DNA of 64,000 nucleotides from Pseudomonas vanderleydeniana (lineage in GTDB: Bacteria > Pseudomonadota > Gammaproteobacteria > Pseudomonadales > Pseudomonadaceae), in assembly GCF_014268755.2 (NCBI RefSeq), contig NZ_CP077093.1:1352001-1416000 (forward strand), in the 5' to 3' direction. Numbering within the stretch: position 1 is the stretch's first letter; every line of letters starts with the position of its first letter. A model generated the notes under the pieces. The model saw nothing but the letters and a program-made list of their open reading frames with translations. It ran no database searches and was not told the origin of the DNA. Made by a program: the position numbers and the translations under genes. This document shows positions 17,621 through 27,600 of this stretch, piece after piece.

Positions 17621-18832
17621 ATGCACCGTTCTGACGATATCGCGAATCTCTTCAAGAGATTCGGGGGTAGTGCGGAAACCTACCTCGAAATCGAACCGTC
17701 CTATGACTACGCCGAAGAGACCGCGACTCAACTGATCGCCGCCTTGAGTGCGTTGCAGCCGGCGTCTTCGCCCGCTCCGGTCGAGCCTTCAGCACCAGTC
17801 CACTGCGAGACACCGGCCACGCCCGTGGTCGCAGTCGATGACGAGCCGGCGCAGGCCCTCACACCGGACCCGGTTCCGCTCGCTTCGCCGAGGGTGGCGC
17901 CGACTCCTGCGGTCGCTGTCGCCCCGAGCCCGGCTGCCATGGAGGCCGCGGCGCAGACCGTGACCTCTCTCAGCCGCCTGTTGGCGGAAATCGAACAGCA
18001 GCGGGCCGCCAGCGCTGTCGACGCACCGGCAAAGGCTCGTTCGCCGTCACTTGAGAAGCCCCGGGTCATTGCCCTGGTCTCGGCCAAGGGGGGTGTCGGC
18101 AAGAGCACTCTGGCTGCCGCGCTGGCCGGTGCGCTCAAGCGTACCGAAGGCCGTACCTTCGCCCTCGACCTCGACCCGCAAAACGCTCTCTGCCTGCACC
18201 TGGGCGGTAGCGAGCAATGGCCGGGGGTCGCCCAGGCGTCTCTCCAGCAGGGCTGGCAGCCACTGCTGCGTGATGGTTTCTCGGGCAGCCACTGCCTGGC
18301 CTACGGCGTGGTGGGCGAGGCGCAGCGAGCGAGCTTCGAAAACGAGCTGCGCGACGATCCTGACTGGTTGGCCCGGCAACTGGCGGGCCTGGGGCTGGGC
18401 GAGCGTGACAGCGTGATCATCGATACCCCCGCCGGTGCCAGCGTCTACCTGGACCAGGTGTTGGCCATTGCCGATATCGCCGTGGTGGTGACACTCGCCG
18501 ATGCGGCCTCCTACTCCAGCCTGGAGCGGATGAGTCGCCTGCTGGCGCCTTACCTGCAGCGCGAAACCCCGCTGCAGTGCCGATATGTCATCAATCAGCT
18601 GGATACTTCCCGCCAGTTCAGCCTCGACATGTGTGAAGTATTGAAAAGAAAGGTCGATAACCAGTTGTTGGGCGTGATCCGGCAGGACCACTTCCTCGGC
18701 GAGGCGTTGGCCTATGAGCGTAATCCGCTGACGCAGACTCCTGCGACCCGAGGTTGCCGGGACATTCTCGACGTGGCCGGTTCGCTGTGCGAACTGCTCG
18801 TGCAAGGTACGCAAGAGTCCCAACTGTCATGA
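17621..18832 (+). CDS. wssA: Cellulose biosynthesis protein WssA, MinD/ParA-like ATPase
   Basis: 403 residues. A proline- and alanine-rich N-terminal part (about 45-140) precedes a deviant Walker A ATPase domain (KGGVGKST at about residues 154-161, DLDPQN, then DTPAGASVY), as in BcsQ/YhjQ. These proteins are thought to place the cellulose synthase at the pole. The ATG at 17621 has GGGA upstream. It is the first gene of wssABCDEFGHI and its stop overlaps the wssB start (ATGA). The N-terminal extension is longer than in compact BcsQ proteins. Confidence 0.92.
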   Translation: MHRSDDIANLFKRFGGSAETYLEIEPSYDYAEETATQLIAALSALQPASSPAPVEPSAPVHCETPATPVVAVDDEPAQALTPDPVPLASPRVAPTPAVAVAPSPAAMEAAAQTVTSLSRLLAEIEQQRAASAVDAPAKARSPSLEKPRVIALVSAKGGVGKSTLAAALAGALKRTEGRTFALDLDPQNALCLHLGGSEQWPGVAQASLQQGWQPLLRDGFSGSHCLAYGVVGEAQRASFENELRDDPDWLARQLAGLGLGERDSVIIDTPAGASVYLDQVLAIADIAVVVTLADAASYSSLERMSRLLAPYLQRETPLQCRYVINQLDTSRQFSLDMCEVLKRKVDNQLLGVIRQDHFLGEALAYERNPLTQTPATRGCRDILDVAGSLCELLVQGTQESQLS

Positions 18833-21054
18833 CCATCGATCCCAATTTCACGCCCCAGATCCCGGGGCGCTCCGAGTTGCGCCTCAATGACTGGCTGGCT
18901 CGCGTCAGGCAGTGGCCGCGAGTCCTGCGCGGTGCGCTGGTGGTTGGCGGGGCACTCATCGCCTGCCTGCTGCTGGTCGGCATCGTCAGTGCACCGCTGG
19001 ACCTGTACACCCAGTGCCTGTTCGCGGCGCTGTGCTTCGGTTCGGCGCTGCTGATCAAGCGGGTGCCCGGCCGCCTGCCGATCCTGGCGCTGATCGTGCT
19101 GTCGCTGGTGGCGTCCCTGCGCTACCTGTACTGGCGGCTGACCGATACCCTGGGCTTCGAAGGCTGGCTGGACATTGTCTTCGGCTATGGCCTGGTCCTG
19201 GCCGAGTTCTACGCCCTGGTGGTGCTGATCTTCGGCTACGTGCAGACCGCCTGGCCGCTGCGTCGCCGCCCGGTGCTGCTGGCCGGTGACCCGAGTGACT
19301 GGCCGACGGTGGATGTGTTCATCCCCACCTACAACGAAACACTGAACATCGTGAAACTGAGCATCTTCGCGGCCCAGGCGATGGACTGGCCGAAGGAAAA
19401 GCTGCGCGTGCACGTGCTCGATGATGGCCGGCGCGAGGAGTTCCGCCTGTTCTGCAACAGCATCGGGGTCAACTACATCACCCGTGACAACAATTTCCAC
19501 GCCAAGGCCGGCAACCTCAACGAAGCGCTCAAGGTCACCGACGGCGAATACATCGCCATGTTCGACGCCGACCATGTGCCGACCCGTTCCTTCCTGCAGA
19601 TCGGCATGGGCTGGTTCCTCAAGGACGATAAGCTGGCGATGCTGCAGACGCCGCATTTCTTCTTTTCCCCGGACCCGTTCGAGAAGAACCTCAATACCTT
19701 CCGCGCCGTACCCAACGAGGGCGAACTGTTCTACGGCCTGGTGCAGGACGGCAACGACCTGTGGAACGCGACGTTCTTCTGCGGCTCCTGTGCGATCCTG
19801 CGTCGCAAGCCGCTGGAAGAGATCGGCGGGGTGGCGGTCGAGACCGTGACCGAGGACGCCCACACCGCGCTCAAGCTCAACCGTGCCGGCTACAACACCG
19901 CGTACCTGGCGATCCCCCAGGCGGCGGGGCTGGCGACCGAAAGCCTGTCGCGGCACATCAGTCAGCGCATTCGCTGGGCACGGGGCATGGCGCAGATCTT
20001 CCGTCTCGACAACCCGCTGATGGGCAAGGGCCTGAATATCGGCCAGCGCATCTGCTACGCCAACGCCATGCTGCACTTCTTCTACGGCCTGCCACGGCTG
20101 GTGTTTCTCACCGCACCGCTGGCCTACCTGATTTTCGGCGCGCAGATCTTCCACGCCTCGGCGTTGATGATCACGGCCTATGCCTTGCCGCACCTGTTTC
20201 ATTCCAACCTGACCAACTCCTGTATCCAGGGGCGTTTCCGGCATTCGTTCTGGAACGAGGTGTACGAGACGGTACTGGCCTGGTACATCATGCCGCCGGT
20301 ACTGATGGCGCTGGTCAACCCCAAGTTCGGCGGCTTCAACGTCACCGACAAGGGCGGCATCATCGACAAGGAATATTTCGACTGGAAGCTGGCCCGTCCC
20401 TACATCGTGCTGCTGGCGCTGAACCTGTTCGGCCTGCTGTGCGGTCTCTACCAGTTGATCTGGGGCGAGCCCGACACCGAGATCACCGTGCTGATCAACT
20501 GTGTCTGGACGCTCTACAACCTGATCATCACCAGTGCCGCCGTGGCAGTGGCTTCGGAAACCCGCCAGGTGCGTTCCGAGCCGCGGGTTCGCGCCGAACT
20601 GCCGGTCAAGATCGAACTGGCCGATGGCACCGAGTTCTATGGCGTGACCCAGGACTTCTCCCAGCGCGGCCTTGGCCTCAAGTTGCCGGAGGGCACCACG
20701 GTGGCCGCCGGTGAACGCATGCGGGTATCGCTGTTCCGCAACTCGCAGACCAGCCAATTCGATACTACCGTGGTGTTCAGCAAGGGCCAGTACCTGGGCG
20801 CGCTGTTCGACCCGTTGACCCTGCGCCAGCAGAGCGAACTGGTGCGCATGACGTTCTCCCGCGCCGACACCTGGGCCGCCAGTTGGGGTAGCGGCAAGCC
20901 CGATACGCCGCTGTCGGCACTGCGCGAAGTCAGTGCCATCGGCGTGATCGGCATGGGTGCGCTGGTCAAGGCCAGCGTGCTGAGCATTCGCGACCGCCTG
21001 GCTGCCAGATCTGCCAATTCGAAACCGCTCGACCCTCTTATGGACAAGTCATGA
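18829..21054 (+). CDS. wssB: Cellulose synthase catalytic subunit
   Basis: Inner-membrane family 2 glycosyltransferase (BcsA; 741 residues) that polymerises glucose from UDP-glucose and threads the glucan through its membrane channel. Catalytic motifs are DDG (D198-D199), DAD (246-248), TED (341-343) and QRIRW (379-383). A C-terminal PilZ domain starts near 582 with RSEPR, the RxxxR c-di-GMP motif, so activity should need c-di-GMP. The start overlaps the wssA stop and the end overlaps wssC, both as ATGA. Confidence 0.98.
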   Translation: MTIDPNFTPQIPGRSELRLNDWLARVRQWPRVLRGALVVGGALIACLLLVGIVSAPLDLYTQCLFAALCFGSALLIKRVPGRLPILALIVLSLVASLRYLYWRLTDTLGFEGWLDIVFGYGLVLAEFYALVVLIFGYVQTAWPLRRRPVLLAGDPSDWPTVDVFIPTYNETLNIVKLSIFAAQAMDWPKEKLRVHVLDDGRREEFRLFCNSIGVNYITRDNNFHAKAGNLNEALKVTDGEYIAMFDADHVPTRSFLQIGMGWFLKDDKLAMLQTPHFFFSPDPFEKNLNTFRAVPNEGELFYGLVQDGNDLWNATFFCGSCAILRRKPLEEIGGVAVETVTEDAHTALKLNRAGYNTAYLAIPQAAGLATESLSRHISQRIRWARGMAQIFRLDNPLMGKGLNIGQRICYANAMLHFFYGLPRLVFLTAPLAYLIFGAQIFHASALMITAYALPHLFHSNLTNSCIQGRFRHSFWNEVYETVLAWYIMPPVLMALVNPKFGGFNVTDKGGIIDKEYFDWKLARPYIVLLALNLFGLLCGLYQLIWGEPDTEITVLINCVWTLYNLIITSAAVAVASETRQVRSEPRVRAELPVKIELADGTEFYGVTQDFSQRGLGLKLPEGTTVAAGERMRVSLFRNSQTSQFDTTVVFSKGQYLGALFDPLTLRQQSELVRMTFSRADTWAASWGSGKPDTPLSALREVSAIGVIGMGALVKASVLSIRDRLAARSANSKPLDPLMDKS

Positions 21055-23387
21055 TCATGAACCCTCCGTCTCGCAGCGCTACCCGCTGCCCACGTCACCC
21101 CTTCATGCGCCTGGCTTCGTCGGTGCTGTGCCTGGGCGCAATGATTCACATGGCTTATGCCGGCGCCGCCACGGCCGCCAGCACCGCGGTGGCCAGCCCC
21201 GCAGCGACCCCCGCTGTCACCACCCCTGTCGCGGACCCGCTGCCAGCCGGCAGCTACACCCGAGAATTGACCCTCAAGCAACTGGGTCGCCTGGACACCA
21301 TGAACCTGCAGGGCGTCGAAGCCTCGGACGCGGTGAACTTCAACATCCGCGCCGATGAAGTGGTCAATGGCGCACAGTTGGTGCTCAGCTACAGCTATTC
21401 GCCGGCGCTGCTCGCCGACCTGTCGCAGATCAACGTGCTGGTCAACGACGAAGTCGCTGCCAGCCTGGCGTTGCCCAAGGAGGGGGCCGGCCAGCCGCAG
21501 CAGCAGGTGGTGAACATCCCGCCGCACCTGATCACCGAATTCAACCGCCTGCGCCTGCAATTCATCGGGCACTACACCATGCAGTGCGAGGACCCCCAGC
21601 ACAGCAGCCTGTGGGCCAAGATCAACGTCGGTTCGGAGCTCAAGCTCAGCGTTTCGCCGATCCTGCTCAAGGACGACCTGTCGATCCTGCCGCTGCCGTT
21701 TTTCGACCGTCGCGACGCGAGCCAGCTCAACCTGCCGTTCGTGTTTGCCAAGCAACCGGATAACGCGACCCTGGAGGCCGCCGGTGCCCTGTCGTCGTGG
21801 ATGGGCGCACTGGCTACCTATCGCGGGGCCAACTTCACCAGCGCCCTGGGCCAGATTCCCCAGCAGGGCAACGCCATCGTCCTGGTCGAAAGCAAGGAAG
21901 CGGTGCAACTGGGCAGCCTGCAGATCCCGGAGCTCAAGGGCGCGACCGTGACCCTGCTGGCCAACCCGAACGATCCGCGTGGCAAGCTGCTGATCGTCGC
22001 CGGTCGTGATGCCGCCGAGCTCAAGCTGGCCGCCAACGCGGTCGCCATGGGCAGCAAGGCGTTGGTGGGCAGCAGCGTGGTGATCGATCATCTCGACCCG
22101 CTGAGCCCGCGCCAGCCCTACGATGCGCCGAACTGGGTGCCATCGGACCGCCCGGTGCGCCTGGGTGAGCTGATCGAGACCAAGCAGCTCAGTGTGTCCG
22201 GCTACAACCCCGGCAACATCACCATTCCCGTGCGCCTGCCGCCGGACCTGTTCAACTGGCGCGAGGCGGGCGTGCCGCTGGACCTGAAGTACCGCTATAC
22301 CCCACAACAGGAGTCGGCGAACTCCTCGTTGCTGGTGAGCCTGAACAACAACTTCATGAAGTCGATGCCATTGCCATCGCTCAAGAGCCTCGACGGCGGC
22401 GACAACCTGCTGGCGATGCTGAAGAAGGATGAAAGCCTGCCGCGCGAAGCGCGCGTGCTGTTGCCACTGGGCGTGGCCTCGCCACGTTCGCAGCTGCAAC
22501 TGCGCTTCATGTTCGACTACATCAAGCAGGGTGAATGCCGCGACATCATCATCGACAACATGCGCGGCCTGATCGACCCGGATTCGAGCCTCGACCTGCG
22601 CGGCTTCAACCACTACATCGCCTTGCCCAACCTTGGCGTGTTCAACGACAGCGGCTTCCCGTTCACCCGCCTGGCCGACCTCTCGCAGAGCGCCGTGATC
22701 CTGCCTGACGGCAGTGGCCCGCAGGAGTGGGGTGCGTACCTGACCGTGATGGGCCGCTTCGGCGAGTCCACCGGCTACCCGGCGACCGCCGTGACCGTGG
22801 TGCAACCCAAGGACGTCCAGTCGGTTCGCGACAAGGACCTGCTGGTGTTCGCCTCGGGTGCCAACCAGCCACTGCTGGAGCAGTGGGCCAGCCACCTGCC
22901 GGCCGGTTTCGAAGGCACGGGCCACCGTTTCAGCCTGTCCGACCTGACCCTGCGCGTGCGTGACTGGATCAGCCCGGACCCGCAGGCCAACCAGCGCAAG
23001 CCACGCCTGCAAGTGACCTACAGTGGCGCCAACAGTAGCACCTACCTGGCCGGTTTCGAATCGCCGCTCAAGTCCGAGCGCAGCGTGGTGGTGATCGCCA
23101 GTGGCAAGCCCGAAGGCCTGGCCGATGCCACGGCTGCGCTGATCGGTGGCGACCAGTACAAGGACACCATCCAGGGCAGCCTGGCGGTGGTGCAGGACAA
23201 GCGCATCACCTCGCTGGTGGCTGACGAGCAGTACTACGTCGGCGACCTGAGCCTGTTCAAGCGCATGCAGTGGATGCTCTCGCAGAATCTGTTGTGGATG
23301 CTGCTGGTGACGGTCTGCGGCCTGGCGCTGGTGAGCCTGCTGCTGTTCGTGTTCCTGCGTTCCCGGGCCCGGAAGCGTCTGTCATGA
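21051..23387 (+). CDS. wssC: Cellulose synthase regulatory subunit (BcsB type)
   Basis: 778 residues with an N-terminal signal peptide, a large periplasmic region of carbohydrate-binding and flavodoxin-like folds, and one C-terminal transmembrane anchor (about 751-770) ending in RSRARKRLS. It pairs with WssB to form the active synthase and guides the glucan across the periplasm. It overlaps wssB and wssD by ATGA junctions, indicating translational coupling. The start could be the second ATG at 21057. Confidence 0.96.
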   Translation: MIMNPPSRSATRCPRHPFMRLASSVLCLGAMIHMAYAGAATAASTAVASPAATPAVTTPVADPLPAGSYTRELTLKQLGRLDTMNLQGVEASDAVNFNIRADEVVNGAQLVLSYSYSPALLADLSQINVLVNDEVAASLALPKEGAGQPQQQVVNIPPHLITEFNRLRLQFIGHYTMQCEDPQHSSLWAKINVGSELKLSVSPILLKDDLSILPLPFFDRRDASQLNLPFVFAKQPDNATLEAAGALSSWMGALATYRGANFTSALGQIPQQGNAIVLVESKEAVQLGSLQIPELKGATVTLLANPNDPRGKLLIVAGRDAAELKLAANAVAMGSKALVGSSVVIDHLDPLSPRQPYDAPNWVPSDRPVRLGELIETKQLSVSGYNPGNITIPVRLPPDLFNWREAGVPLDLKYRYTPQQESANSSLLVSLNNNFMKSMPLPSLKSLDGGDNLLAMLKKDESLPREARVLLPLGVASPRSQLQLRFMFDYIKQGECRDIIIDNMRGLIDPDSSLDLRGFNHYIALPNLGVFNDSGFPFTRLADLSQSAVILPDGSGPQEWGAYLTVMGRFGESTGYPATAVTVVQPKDVQSVRDKDLLVFASGANQPLLEQWASHLPAGFEGTGHRFSLSDLTLRVRDWISPDPQANQRKPRLQVTYSGANSSTYLAGFESPLKSERSVVVIASGKPEGLADATAALIGGDQYKDTIQGSLAVVQDKRITSLVADEQYYVGDLSLFKRMQWMLSQNLLWMLLVTVCGLALVSLLLFVFLRSRARKRLS

Positions 23388-24607
23388 GTCTGCGCAAGTC
23401 GACCTCCACGAAAGGCGTGGGGCGTCTGTTCGGGCGTAGCCTGCTGTCCCTGGCCCTGCTGGTACCCCTGGCGGCGAAAGCCGCCGAGGGCTGCAGCGTG
23501 CAGAACTGGCCGTTGTGGAAGAACTATGCCGAGCGTTTCGTGCAGAAAGACGGACGCATGCTAGGCTCGAGCATGGATCCCAACCAGAGCAGCTCCGAGG
23601 GCCAGTCCTACGGTATGTTCTTCGCACTGATCGCCAACGACCCGGAGACCTTCGATGCCCTGTGGCGTTGGACCCGGGACAACATGGCCGGCGCCAACAT
23701 CGCACAGAACCTGCCAGGTTGGCTGTGGGGGCCGACCCCTGCCGGTACCTGGGGCATCATCGACAGGAACTCCGCCAGCGATGCCGACCTGTGGTTCGCC
23801 TACAGCTTGCTGGAGGCCGACCGCCTGTGGAAGAAACCCGGCTACCGGGCCGACGCGCAGCGGATCCTCGACAATGTGCAAAAGACCCTGATCCGCGATA
23901 TCCCCGGGCTCGGCAAGATGCTGCTGCCGGGGCCGGTGGGCTATGAGCACCCGGACCAGCTGTGGCGTTTCAACGCCAGCTACACGCCAATCCCGCTGTT
24001 GCGCCGCTTCAGCAAGGAACTGCCATCCAGCCCCTGGAAGGAAGTGGCCGAAAGCACCGCGAAGATGGTCGCCGACAAGAACATGAACCGCTTCGGCTTC
24101 GTTCCGGACTGGGTGGGCTATCGCGGTACCGACGTCAACAAGGGCATGTTCGTGGTGGACAAGTTCACCAACGCGCTGGGCAGCTACGACGCGATCCGCA
24201 CTTACCTCTGGGCCGGCCTGACGTCGCCGGCCGACCCGCTGGCCAAGCCGATGCTCGACAACCTCGACGGCATGGCGCAGTCCACCGCGTCCACCGGCGT
24301 GCCTCCGGAGAAGGTCCAGGTGCTGACCGGGGCCACCGAGGGCGTAGGCCCCTACGGTTTCTCGGCGTCGCTGGTGCCCTACCTGCGGGCCAAGGGCCTG
24401 CCGCTGCTGGCGGACCAGCAACTGCGGCTGGTCGACCAGGCGATCGCGCATTTCACCGACCCGGCTGATCCGGCCTACCAGCAGCATCAGTATTATCATG
24501 TGATGCTGAGCCTGTTCGCGCTCGGTTGGAGCGAGAACCGCTATCAGTTCAACAAGGACGGCACTGTGAAAGTATCCTGGGAGGCCGCATGCGCCAGCAA
24601 ACCCTAG
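23384..24607 (+). CDS. wssD: Cellulase, glycoside hydrolase family 8 (BcsZ type)
   Basis: Periplasmic endo-1,4-beta-glucanase of 407 residues with a Sec signal peptide (LLSLALLVPLAAKAAEG). GH8 features include the region SSEGQSYGMFFAL, with the catalytic Glu, and ASDADLWFAYSL, with the conserved Asp. It trims glucan during export and is often needed for proper cellulose output. Its 3-prime end overlaps wssE by 19 bp. Confidence 0.97.
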   Translation: MSLRKSTSTKGVGRLFGRSLLSLALLVPLAAKAAEGCSVQNWPLWKNYAERFVQKDGRMLGSSMDPNQSSSEGQSYGMFFALIANDPETFDALWRWTRDNMAGANIAQNLPGWLWGPTPAGTWGIIDRNSASDADLWFAYSLLEADRLWKKPGYRADAQRILDNVQKTLIRDIPGLGKMLLPGPVGYEHPDQLWRFNASYTPIPLLRRFSKELPSSPWKEVAESTAKMVADKNMNRFGFVPDWVGYRGTDVNKGMFVVDKFTNALGSYDAIRTYLWAGLTSPADPLAKPMLDNLDGMAQSTASTGVPPEKVQVLTGATEGVGPYGFSASLVPYLRAKGLPLLADQQLRLVDQAIAHFTDPADPAYQQHQYYHVMLSLFALGWSENRYQFNKDGTVKVSWEAACASKP

Positions 24608-27600
24608 CCCTGGCGGTCTGTGCCGCCCTGGCTTCCAGCATCGGCTTCGCCGCGGACAGCGGCAGCCCGCAATCGTTGCTGATCCAGCAGGGTTACTACT
24701 GGCAGTCCAAGGAAAAACCCGATCGCGCGGCCGAGGCGTGGACCCGACTGTTGAGCCTGGACGCCGAGCAGCCCGATGCGCTGTACGGCCTGGGCCTGAT
24801 CGAGGTGCAACGCCAGCGTATCGCCAACGCACAGAACTACCTGGCCCGGCTGCAGGCGATCAAGCCGCAGCCGCGCCTGGCCCTGCAGCTCGAGCAGGAC
24901 ATCGCCCTGAGCCCGCCGGAAAAGAAGCAGCTGCTGGAAAAGGCCCGTGAGCTGAGCGATGCCGGCGAGCGCGACCAGGCCGTTGCGGTCTATCGGCAAC
25001 TGTTCGATGGCCGCCAGCCGCAGGGCCTGATCGCCCGCGAGTACTACAACACCCTCGGTTTCTCCACCGGTGGCTGGCCAGAGGCCCGTGTCGGCCTGGA
25101 GCGCCTGCGCCGGGAACGTCCGGACGACGCGATCCTCGACCTGTGGCTGGCGTTGCACCTGGCGCGCAACCCCGACAGCCGTCCGGAGGGCATCCGGGCC
25201 CTCGCGCGGCTGTCGCACAACCCGGACATCGGCGGTAACGCCGACGAGACCTGGCGTTTCGCCCTGGTCTGGCTGGGGCCGCCGTCACGCGACCAGGTGT
25301 CGCTGTTCGAGCAATACCTGCAGGCGCACCCGGACGACAGCGAGATCCGCGCGCTGATGAACAAGGGCATTGCCCAGGGCCGCACCGGTTCCGGTTGGCA
25401 GCGCGACCCGCATGTCGCCCGCGGCCTCAAGGCACTCGACGCCGGTGACCTGGCGACCGCCGAGCAGGAATTGCAGGCGCGTCTCAAGGACAAGCCCGAC
25501 GACTACGATGCCCTGGGCGGCATGGGTATCCTGCGCCAGCAGCAAAAGCGTCTCGGCGAGGCGGAAAACTACCTGGTGCAGGCGACCCGGAGCGGCGCCG
25601 GTGCGCAGTGGAAAAGTGCCCTCGAGGATGTGCGCTACTGGATCCTTCTCGACCGCGCCAACGATGCCCAGCGCAGCGGTCGCCAGGCCCAGGCGCGGGA
25701 ACTGATCGAGCAGGCCATCGCCAGGAACCCGGTGGAACCCGCCGGGCCGACCGCGCTGGCCGGCTGGTATGCCCAGGCCGGAGAGCTGGAAACCGCCGAG
25801 GCCGGCTACCGCCAGGTGCTGGCGCGCACCGCGAACTACCCGGATGCCCTGAGCGGGCTGATCGGTGTGCTGTCGCGGGCCGGCAAGTCCGATGAAGCCC
25901 TGCAACTGATCGATCGCCTGTCGCCGGCGGAGCAGGCCCGACTGGCGCCGAGCGTGCGCATTCGCGCGCTGCGTGCCACCCAGGTGGCCAAGCTCGCCGA
26001 GCGCCGTGGTGACCTGAACGGTGCGCAACGGGCCTACAAGGAGGCCCTGGCCGACGACCCGAAAAACCCCTGGATCCGTTTCGCCCTGGCGCGGGTCTAC
26101 CTGCGTCAAGGCCAGACCCAGGTCGCCCGCGACCTGATCGACGAGCTGCTCAAGCAGCAGCCCGACCAGCCGGATGCGCTGTACACCAGCACCTTGCTCT
26201 CAGCCGAACTGGGCGAGTGGACCAAGGCCCAGCGCACCCTGTCGCGGATCCCGGCGGCCCGGCGCAGCGCCGACATGAACGAGATGGAGCTGGACATCCG
26301 TCTGCACGTGCAGACCGAGCTGGCGGTGGACGTCGCCCGTCGCGGCCAGCGCCAGGAAGCCTGGAGCCTGCTGTCGCGCTGCGAGCCGCTGACCCGCGGC
26401 AAGCCCGAGCGGGTGGCGGTGCTGGCCAGCGCCTATGCCGAAGCCGGCAACCCGGATCAGGGCGTGAGCCTGATGCGCGACCTGATGGACAAGTCCGCAC
26501 CGACCCCGGATCTGCAACTGCTGTACGCGGGCGTGCTGCTCAAGGCCGACAAGGACGCCGAGGTCAGCGAGATCCTGCGTCAGTTGCAGGGCCGGCCGAT
26601 GAGCGAAACCGCCAGCAAGCGCTACGAGGACCTGGTATTTCTCTACCGGGTCAAGCAGGCCGACGAGCTGCGTGAGAAGAATGATCTGGTGGCGGCCTAC
26701 GACATGCTGTCGCCGGCCCTGCAACAGCGCCCTAACGACAGCCTGGCGATTTCCTCGCTGGCGCGCATGTACGCCGCCAGCGGCAATGTCGACAAGGCGC
26801 GCAATCTCTACGAACCGCTGATCAAGGCCGACCCGGGCAATGCCAAGCTGCAACTGGGCCTGGCCGATGTCGCCATGCAGGGCCGCGACTATTCGCTGGC
26901 CGAGCGTTCGGTGGAAAAGGCCCTGGCCCTCGAGCCTGGCGTGCCACAGACGTTGACCGCTTCGGCGCGGATCTATCGCGAAATGGGCAAGACCGGCGAG
27001 TCCGCGCGTTTGCTGCGCAAGGCCATCGAGATCGAGAACGGCCAGCGGGTCGACACCTATGTAGCCGGCGTCGCCAGCGGCAGTGCCGCATCGTCCAACC
27101 CCTTCGTCGGGCTGGCCGGGCAGCGTCGCCAGGGCACCTCGCTGGCCGAGTCCTCGCTGATTCCGCCACCGGTGGACGGCTCGTCTAGCGGCCTGAGCGC
27201 CGGTGATCCGGAACTGATTCCGGAGCCGGTGACGCGCAGGGCCCAGGCAGCCCCGGCAGCCCCGGTGGCCAGTCGCAGTGCCAACCCGTTCAGCGATCCG
27301 TACTCGCGCGACACCTACGCCCGTGACACCGCGCCGAGCACCGGGCTGAGCCCGGCCCAGGTCGCGCTCAACGACATTCTCCAGGACCGTACCGGTTATG
27401 TGGTCCAGGGGCTCACCGTGCGCAGCAACAACAGTGAGAAGGGCCTGGGCAAGCTGACGGATGTCGAGGCACCGTTCGAGGCCAGTTTCCCCGTCGGTTC
27501 GAACCTGGCGAGCATTGCCCTGCAGGTCACTCCGGTCTTCCTGTATTCGGGCAGTCCCGGTGCCAACGGTTCGCCACGCTTCGGCACCAGCGGCAGCGAA

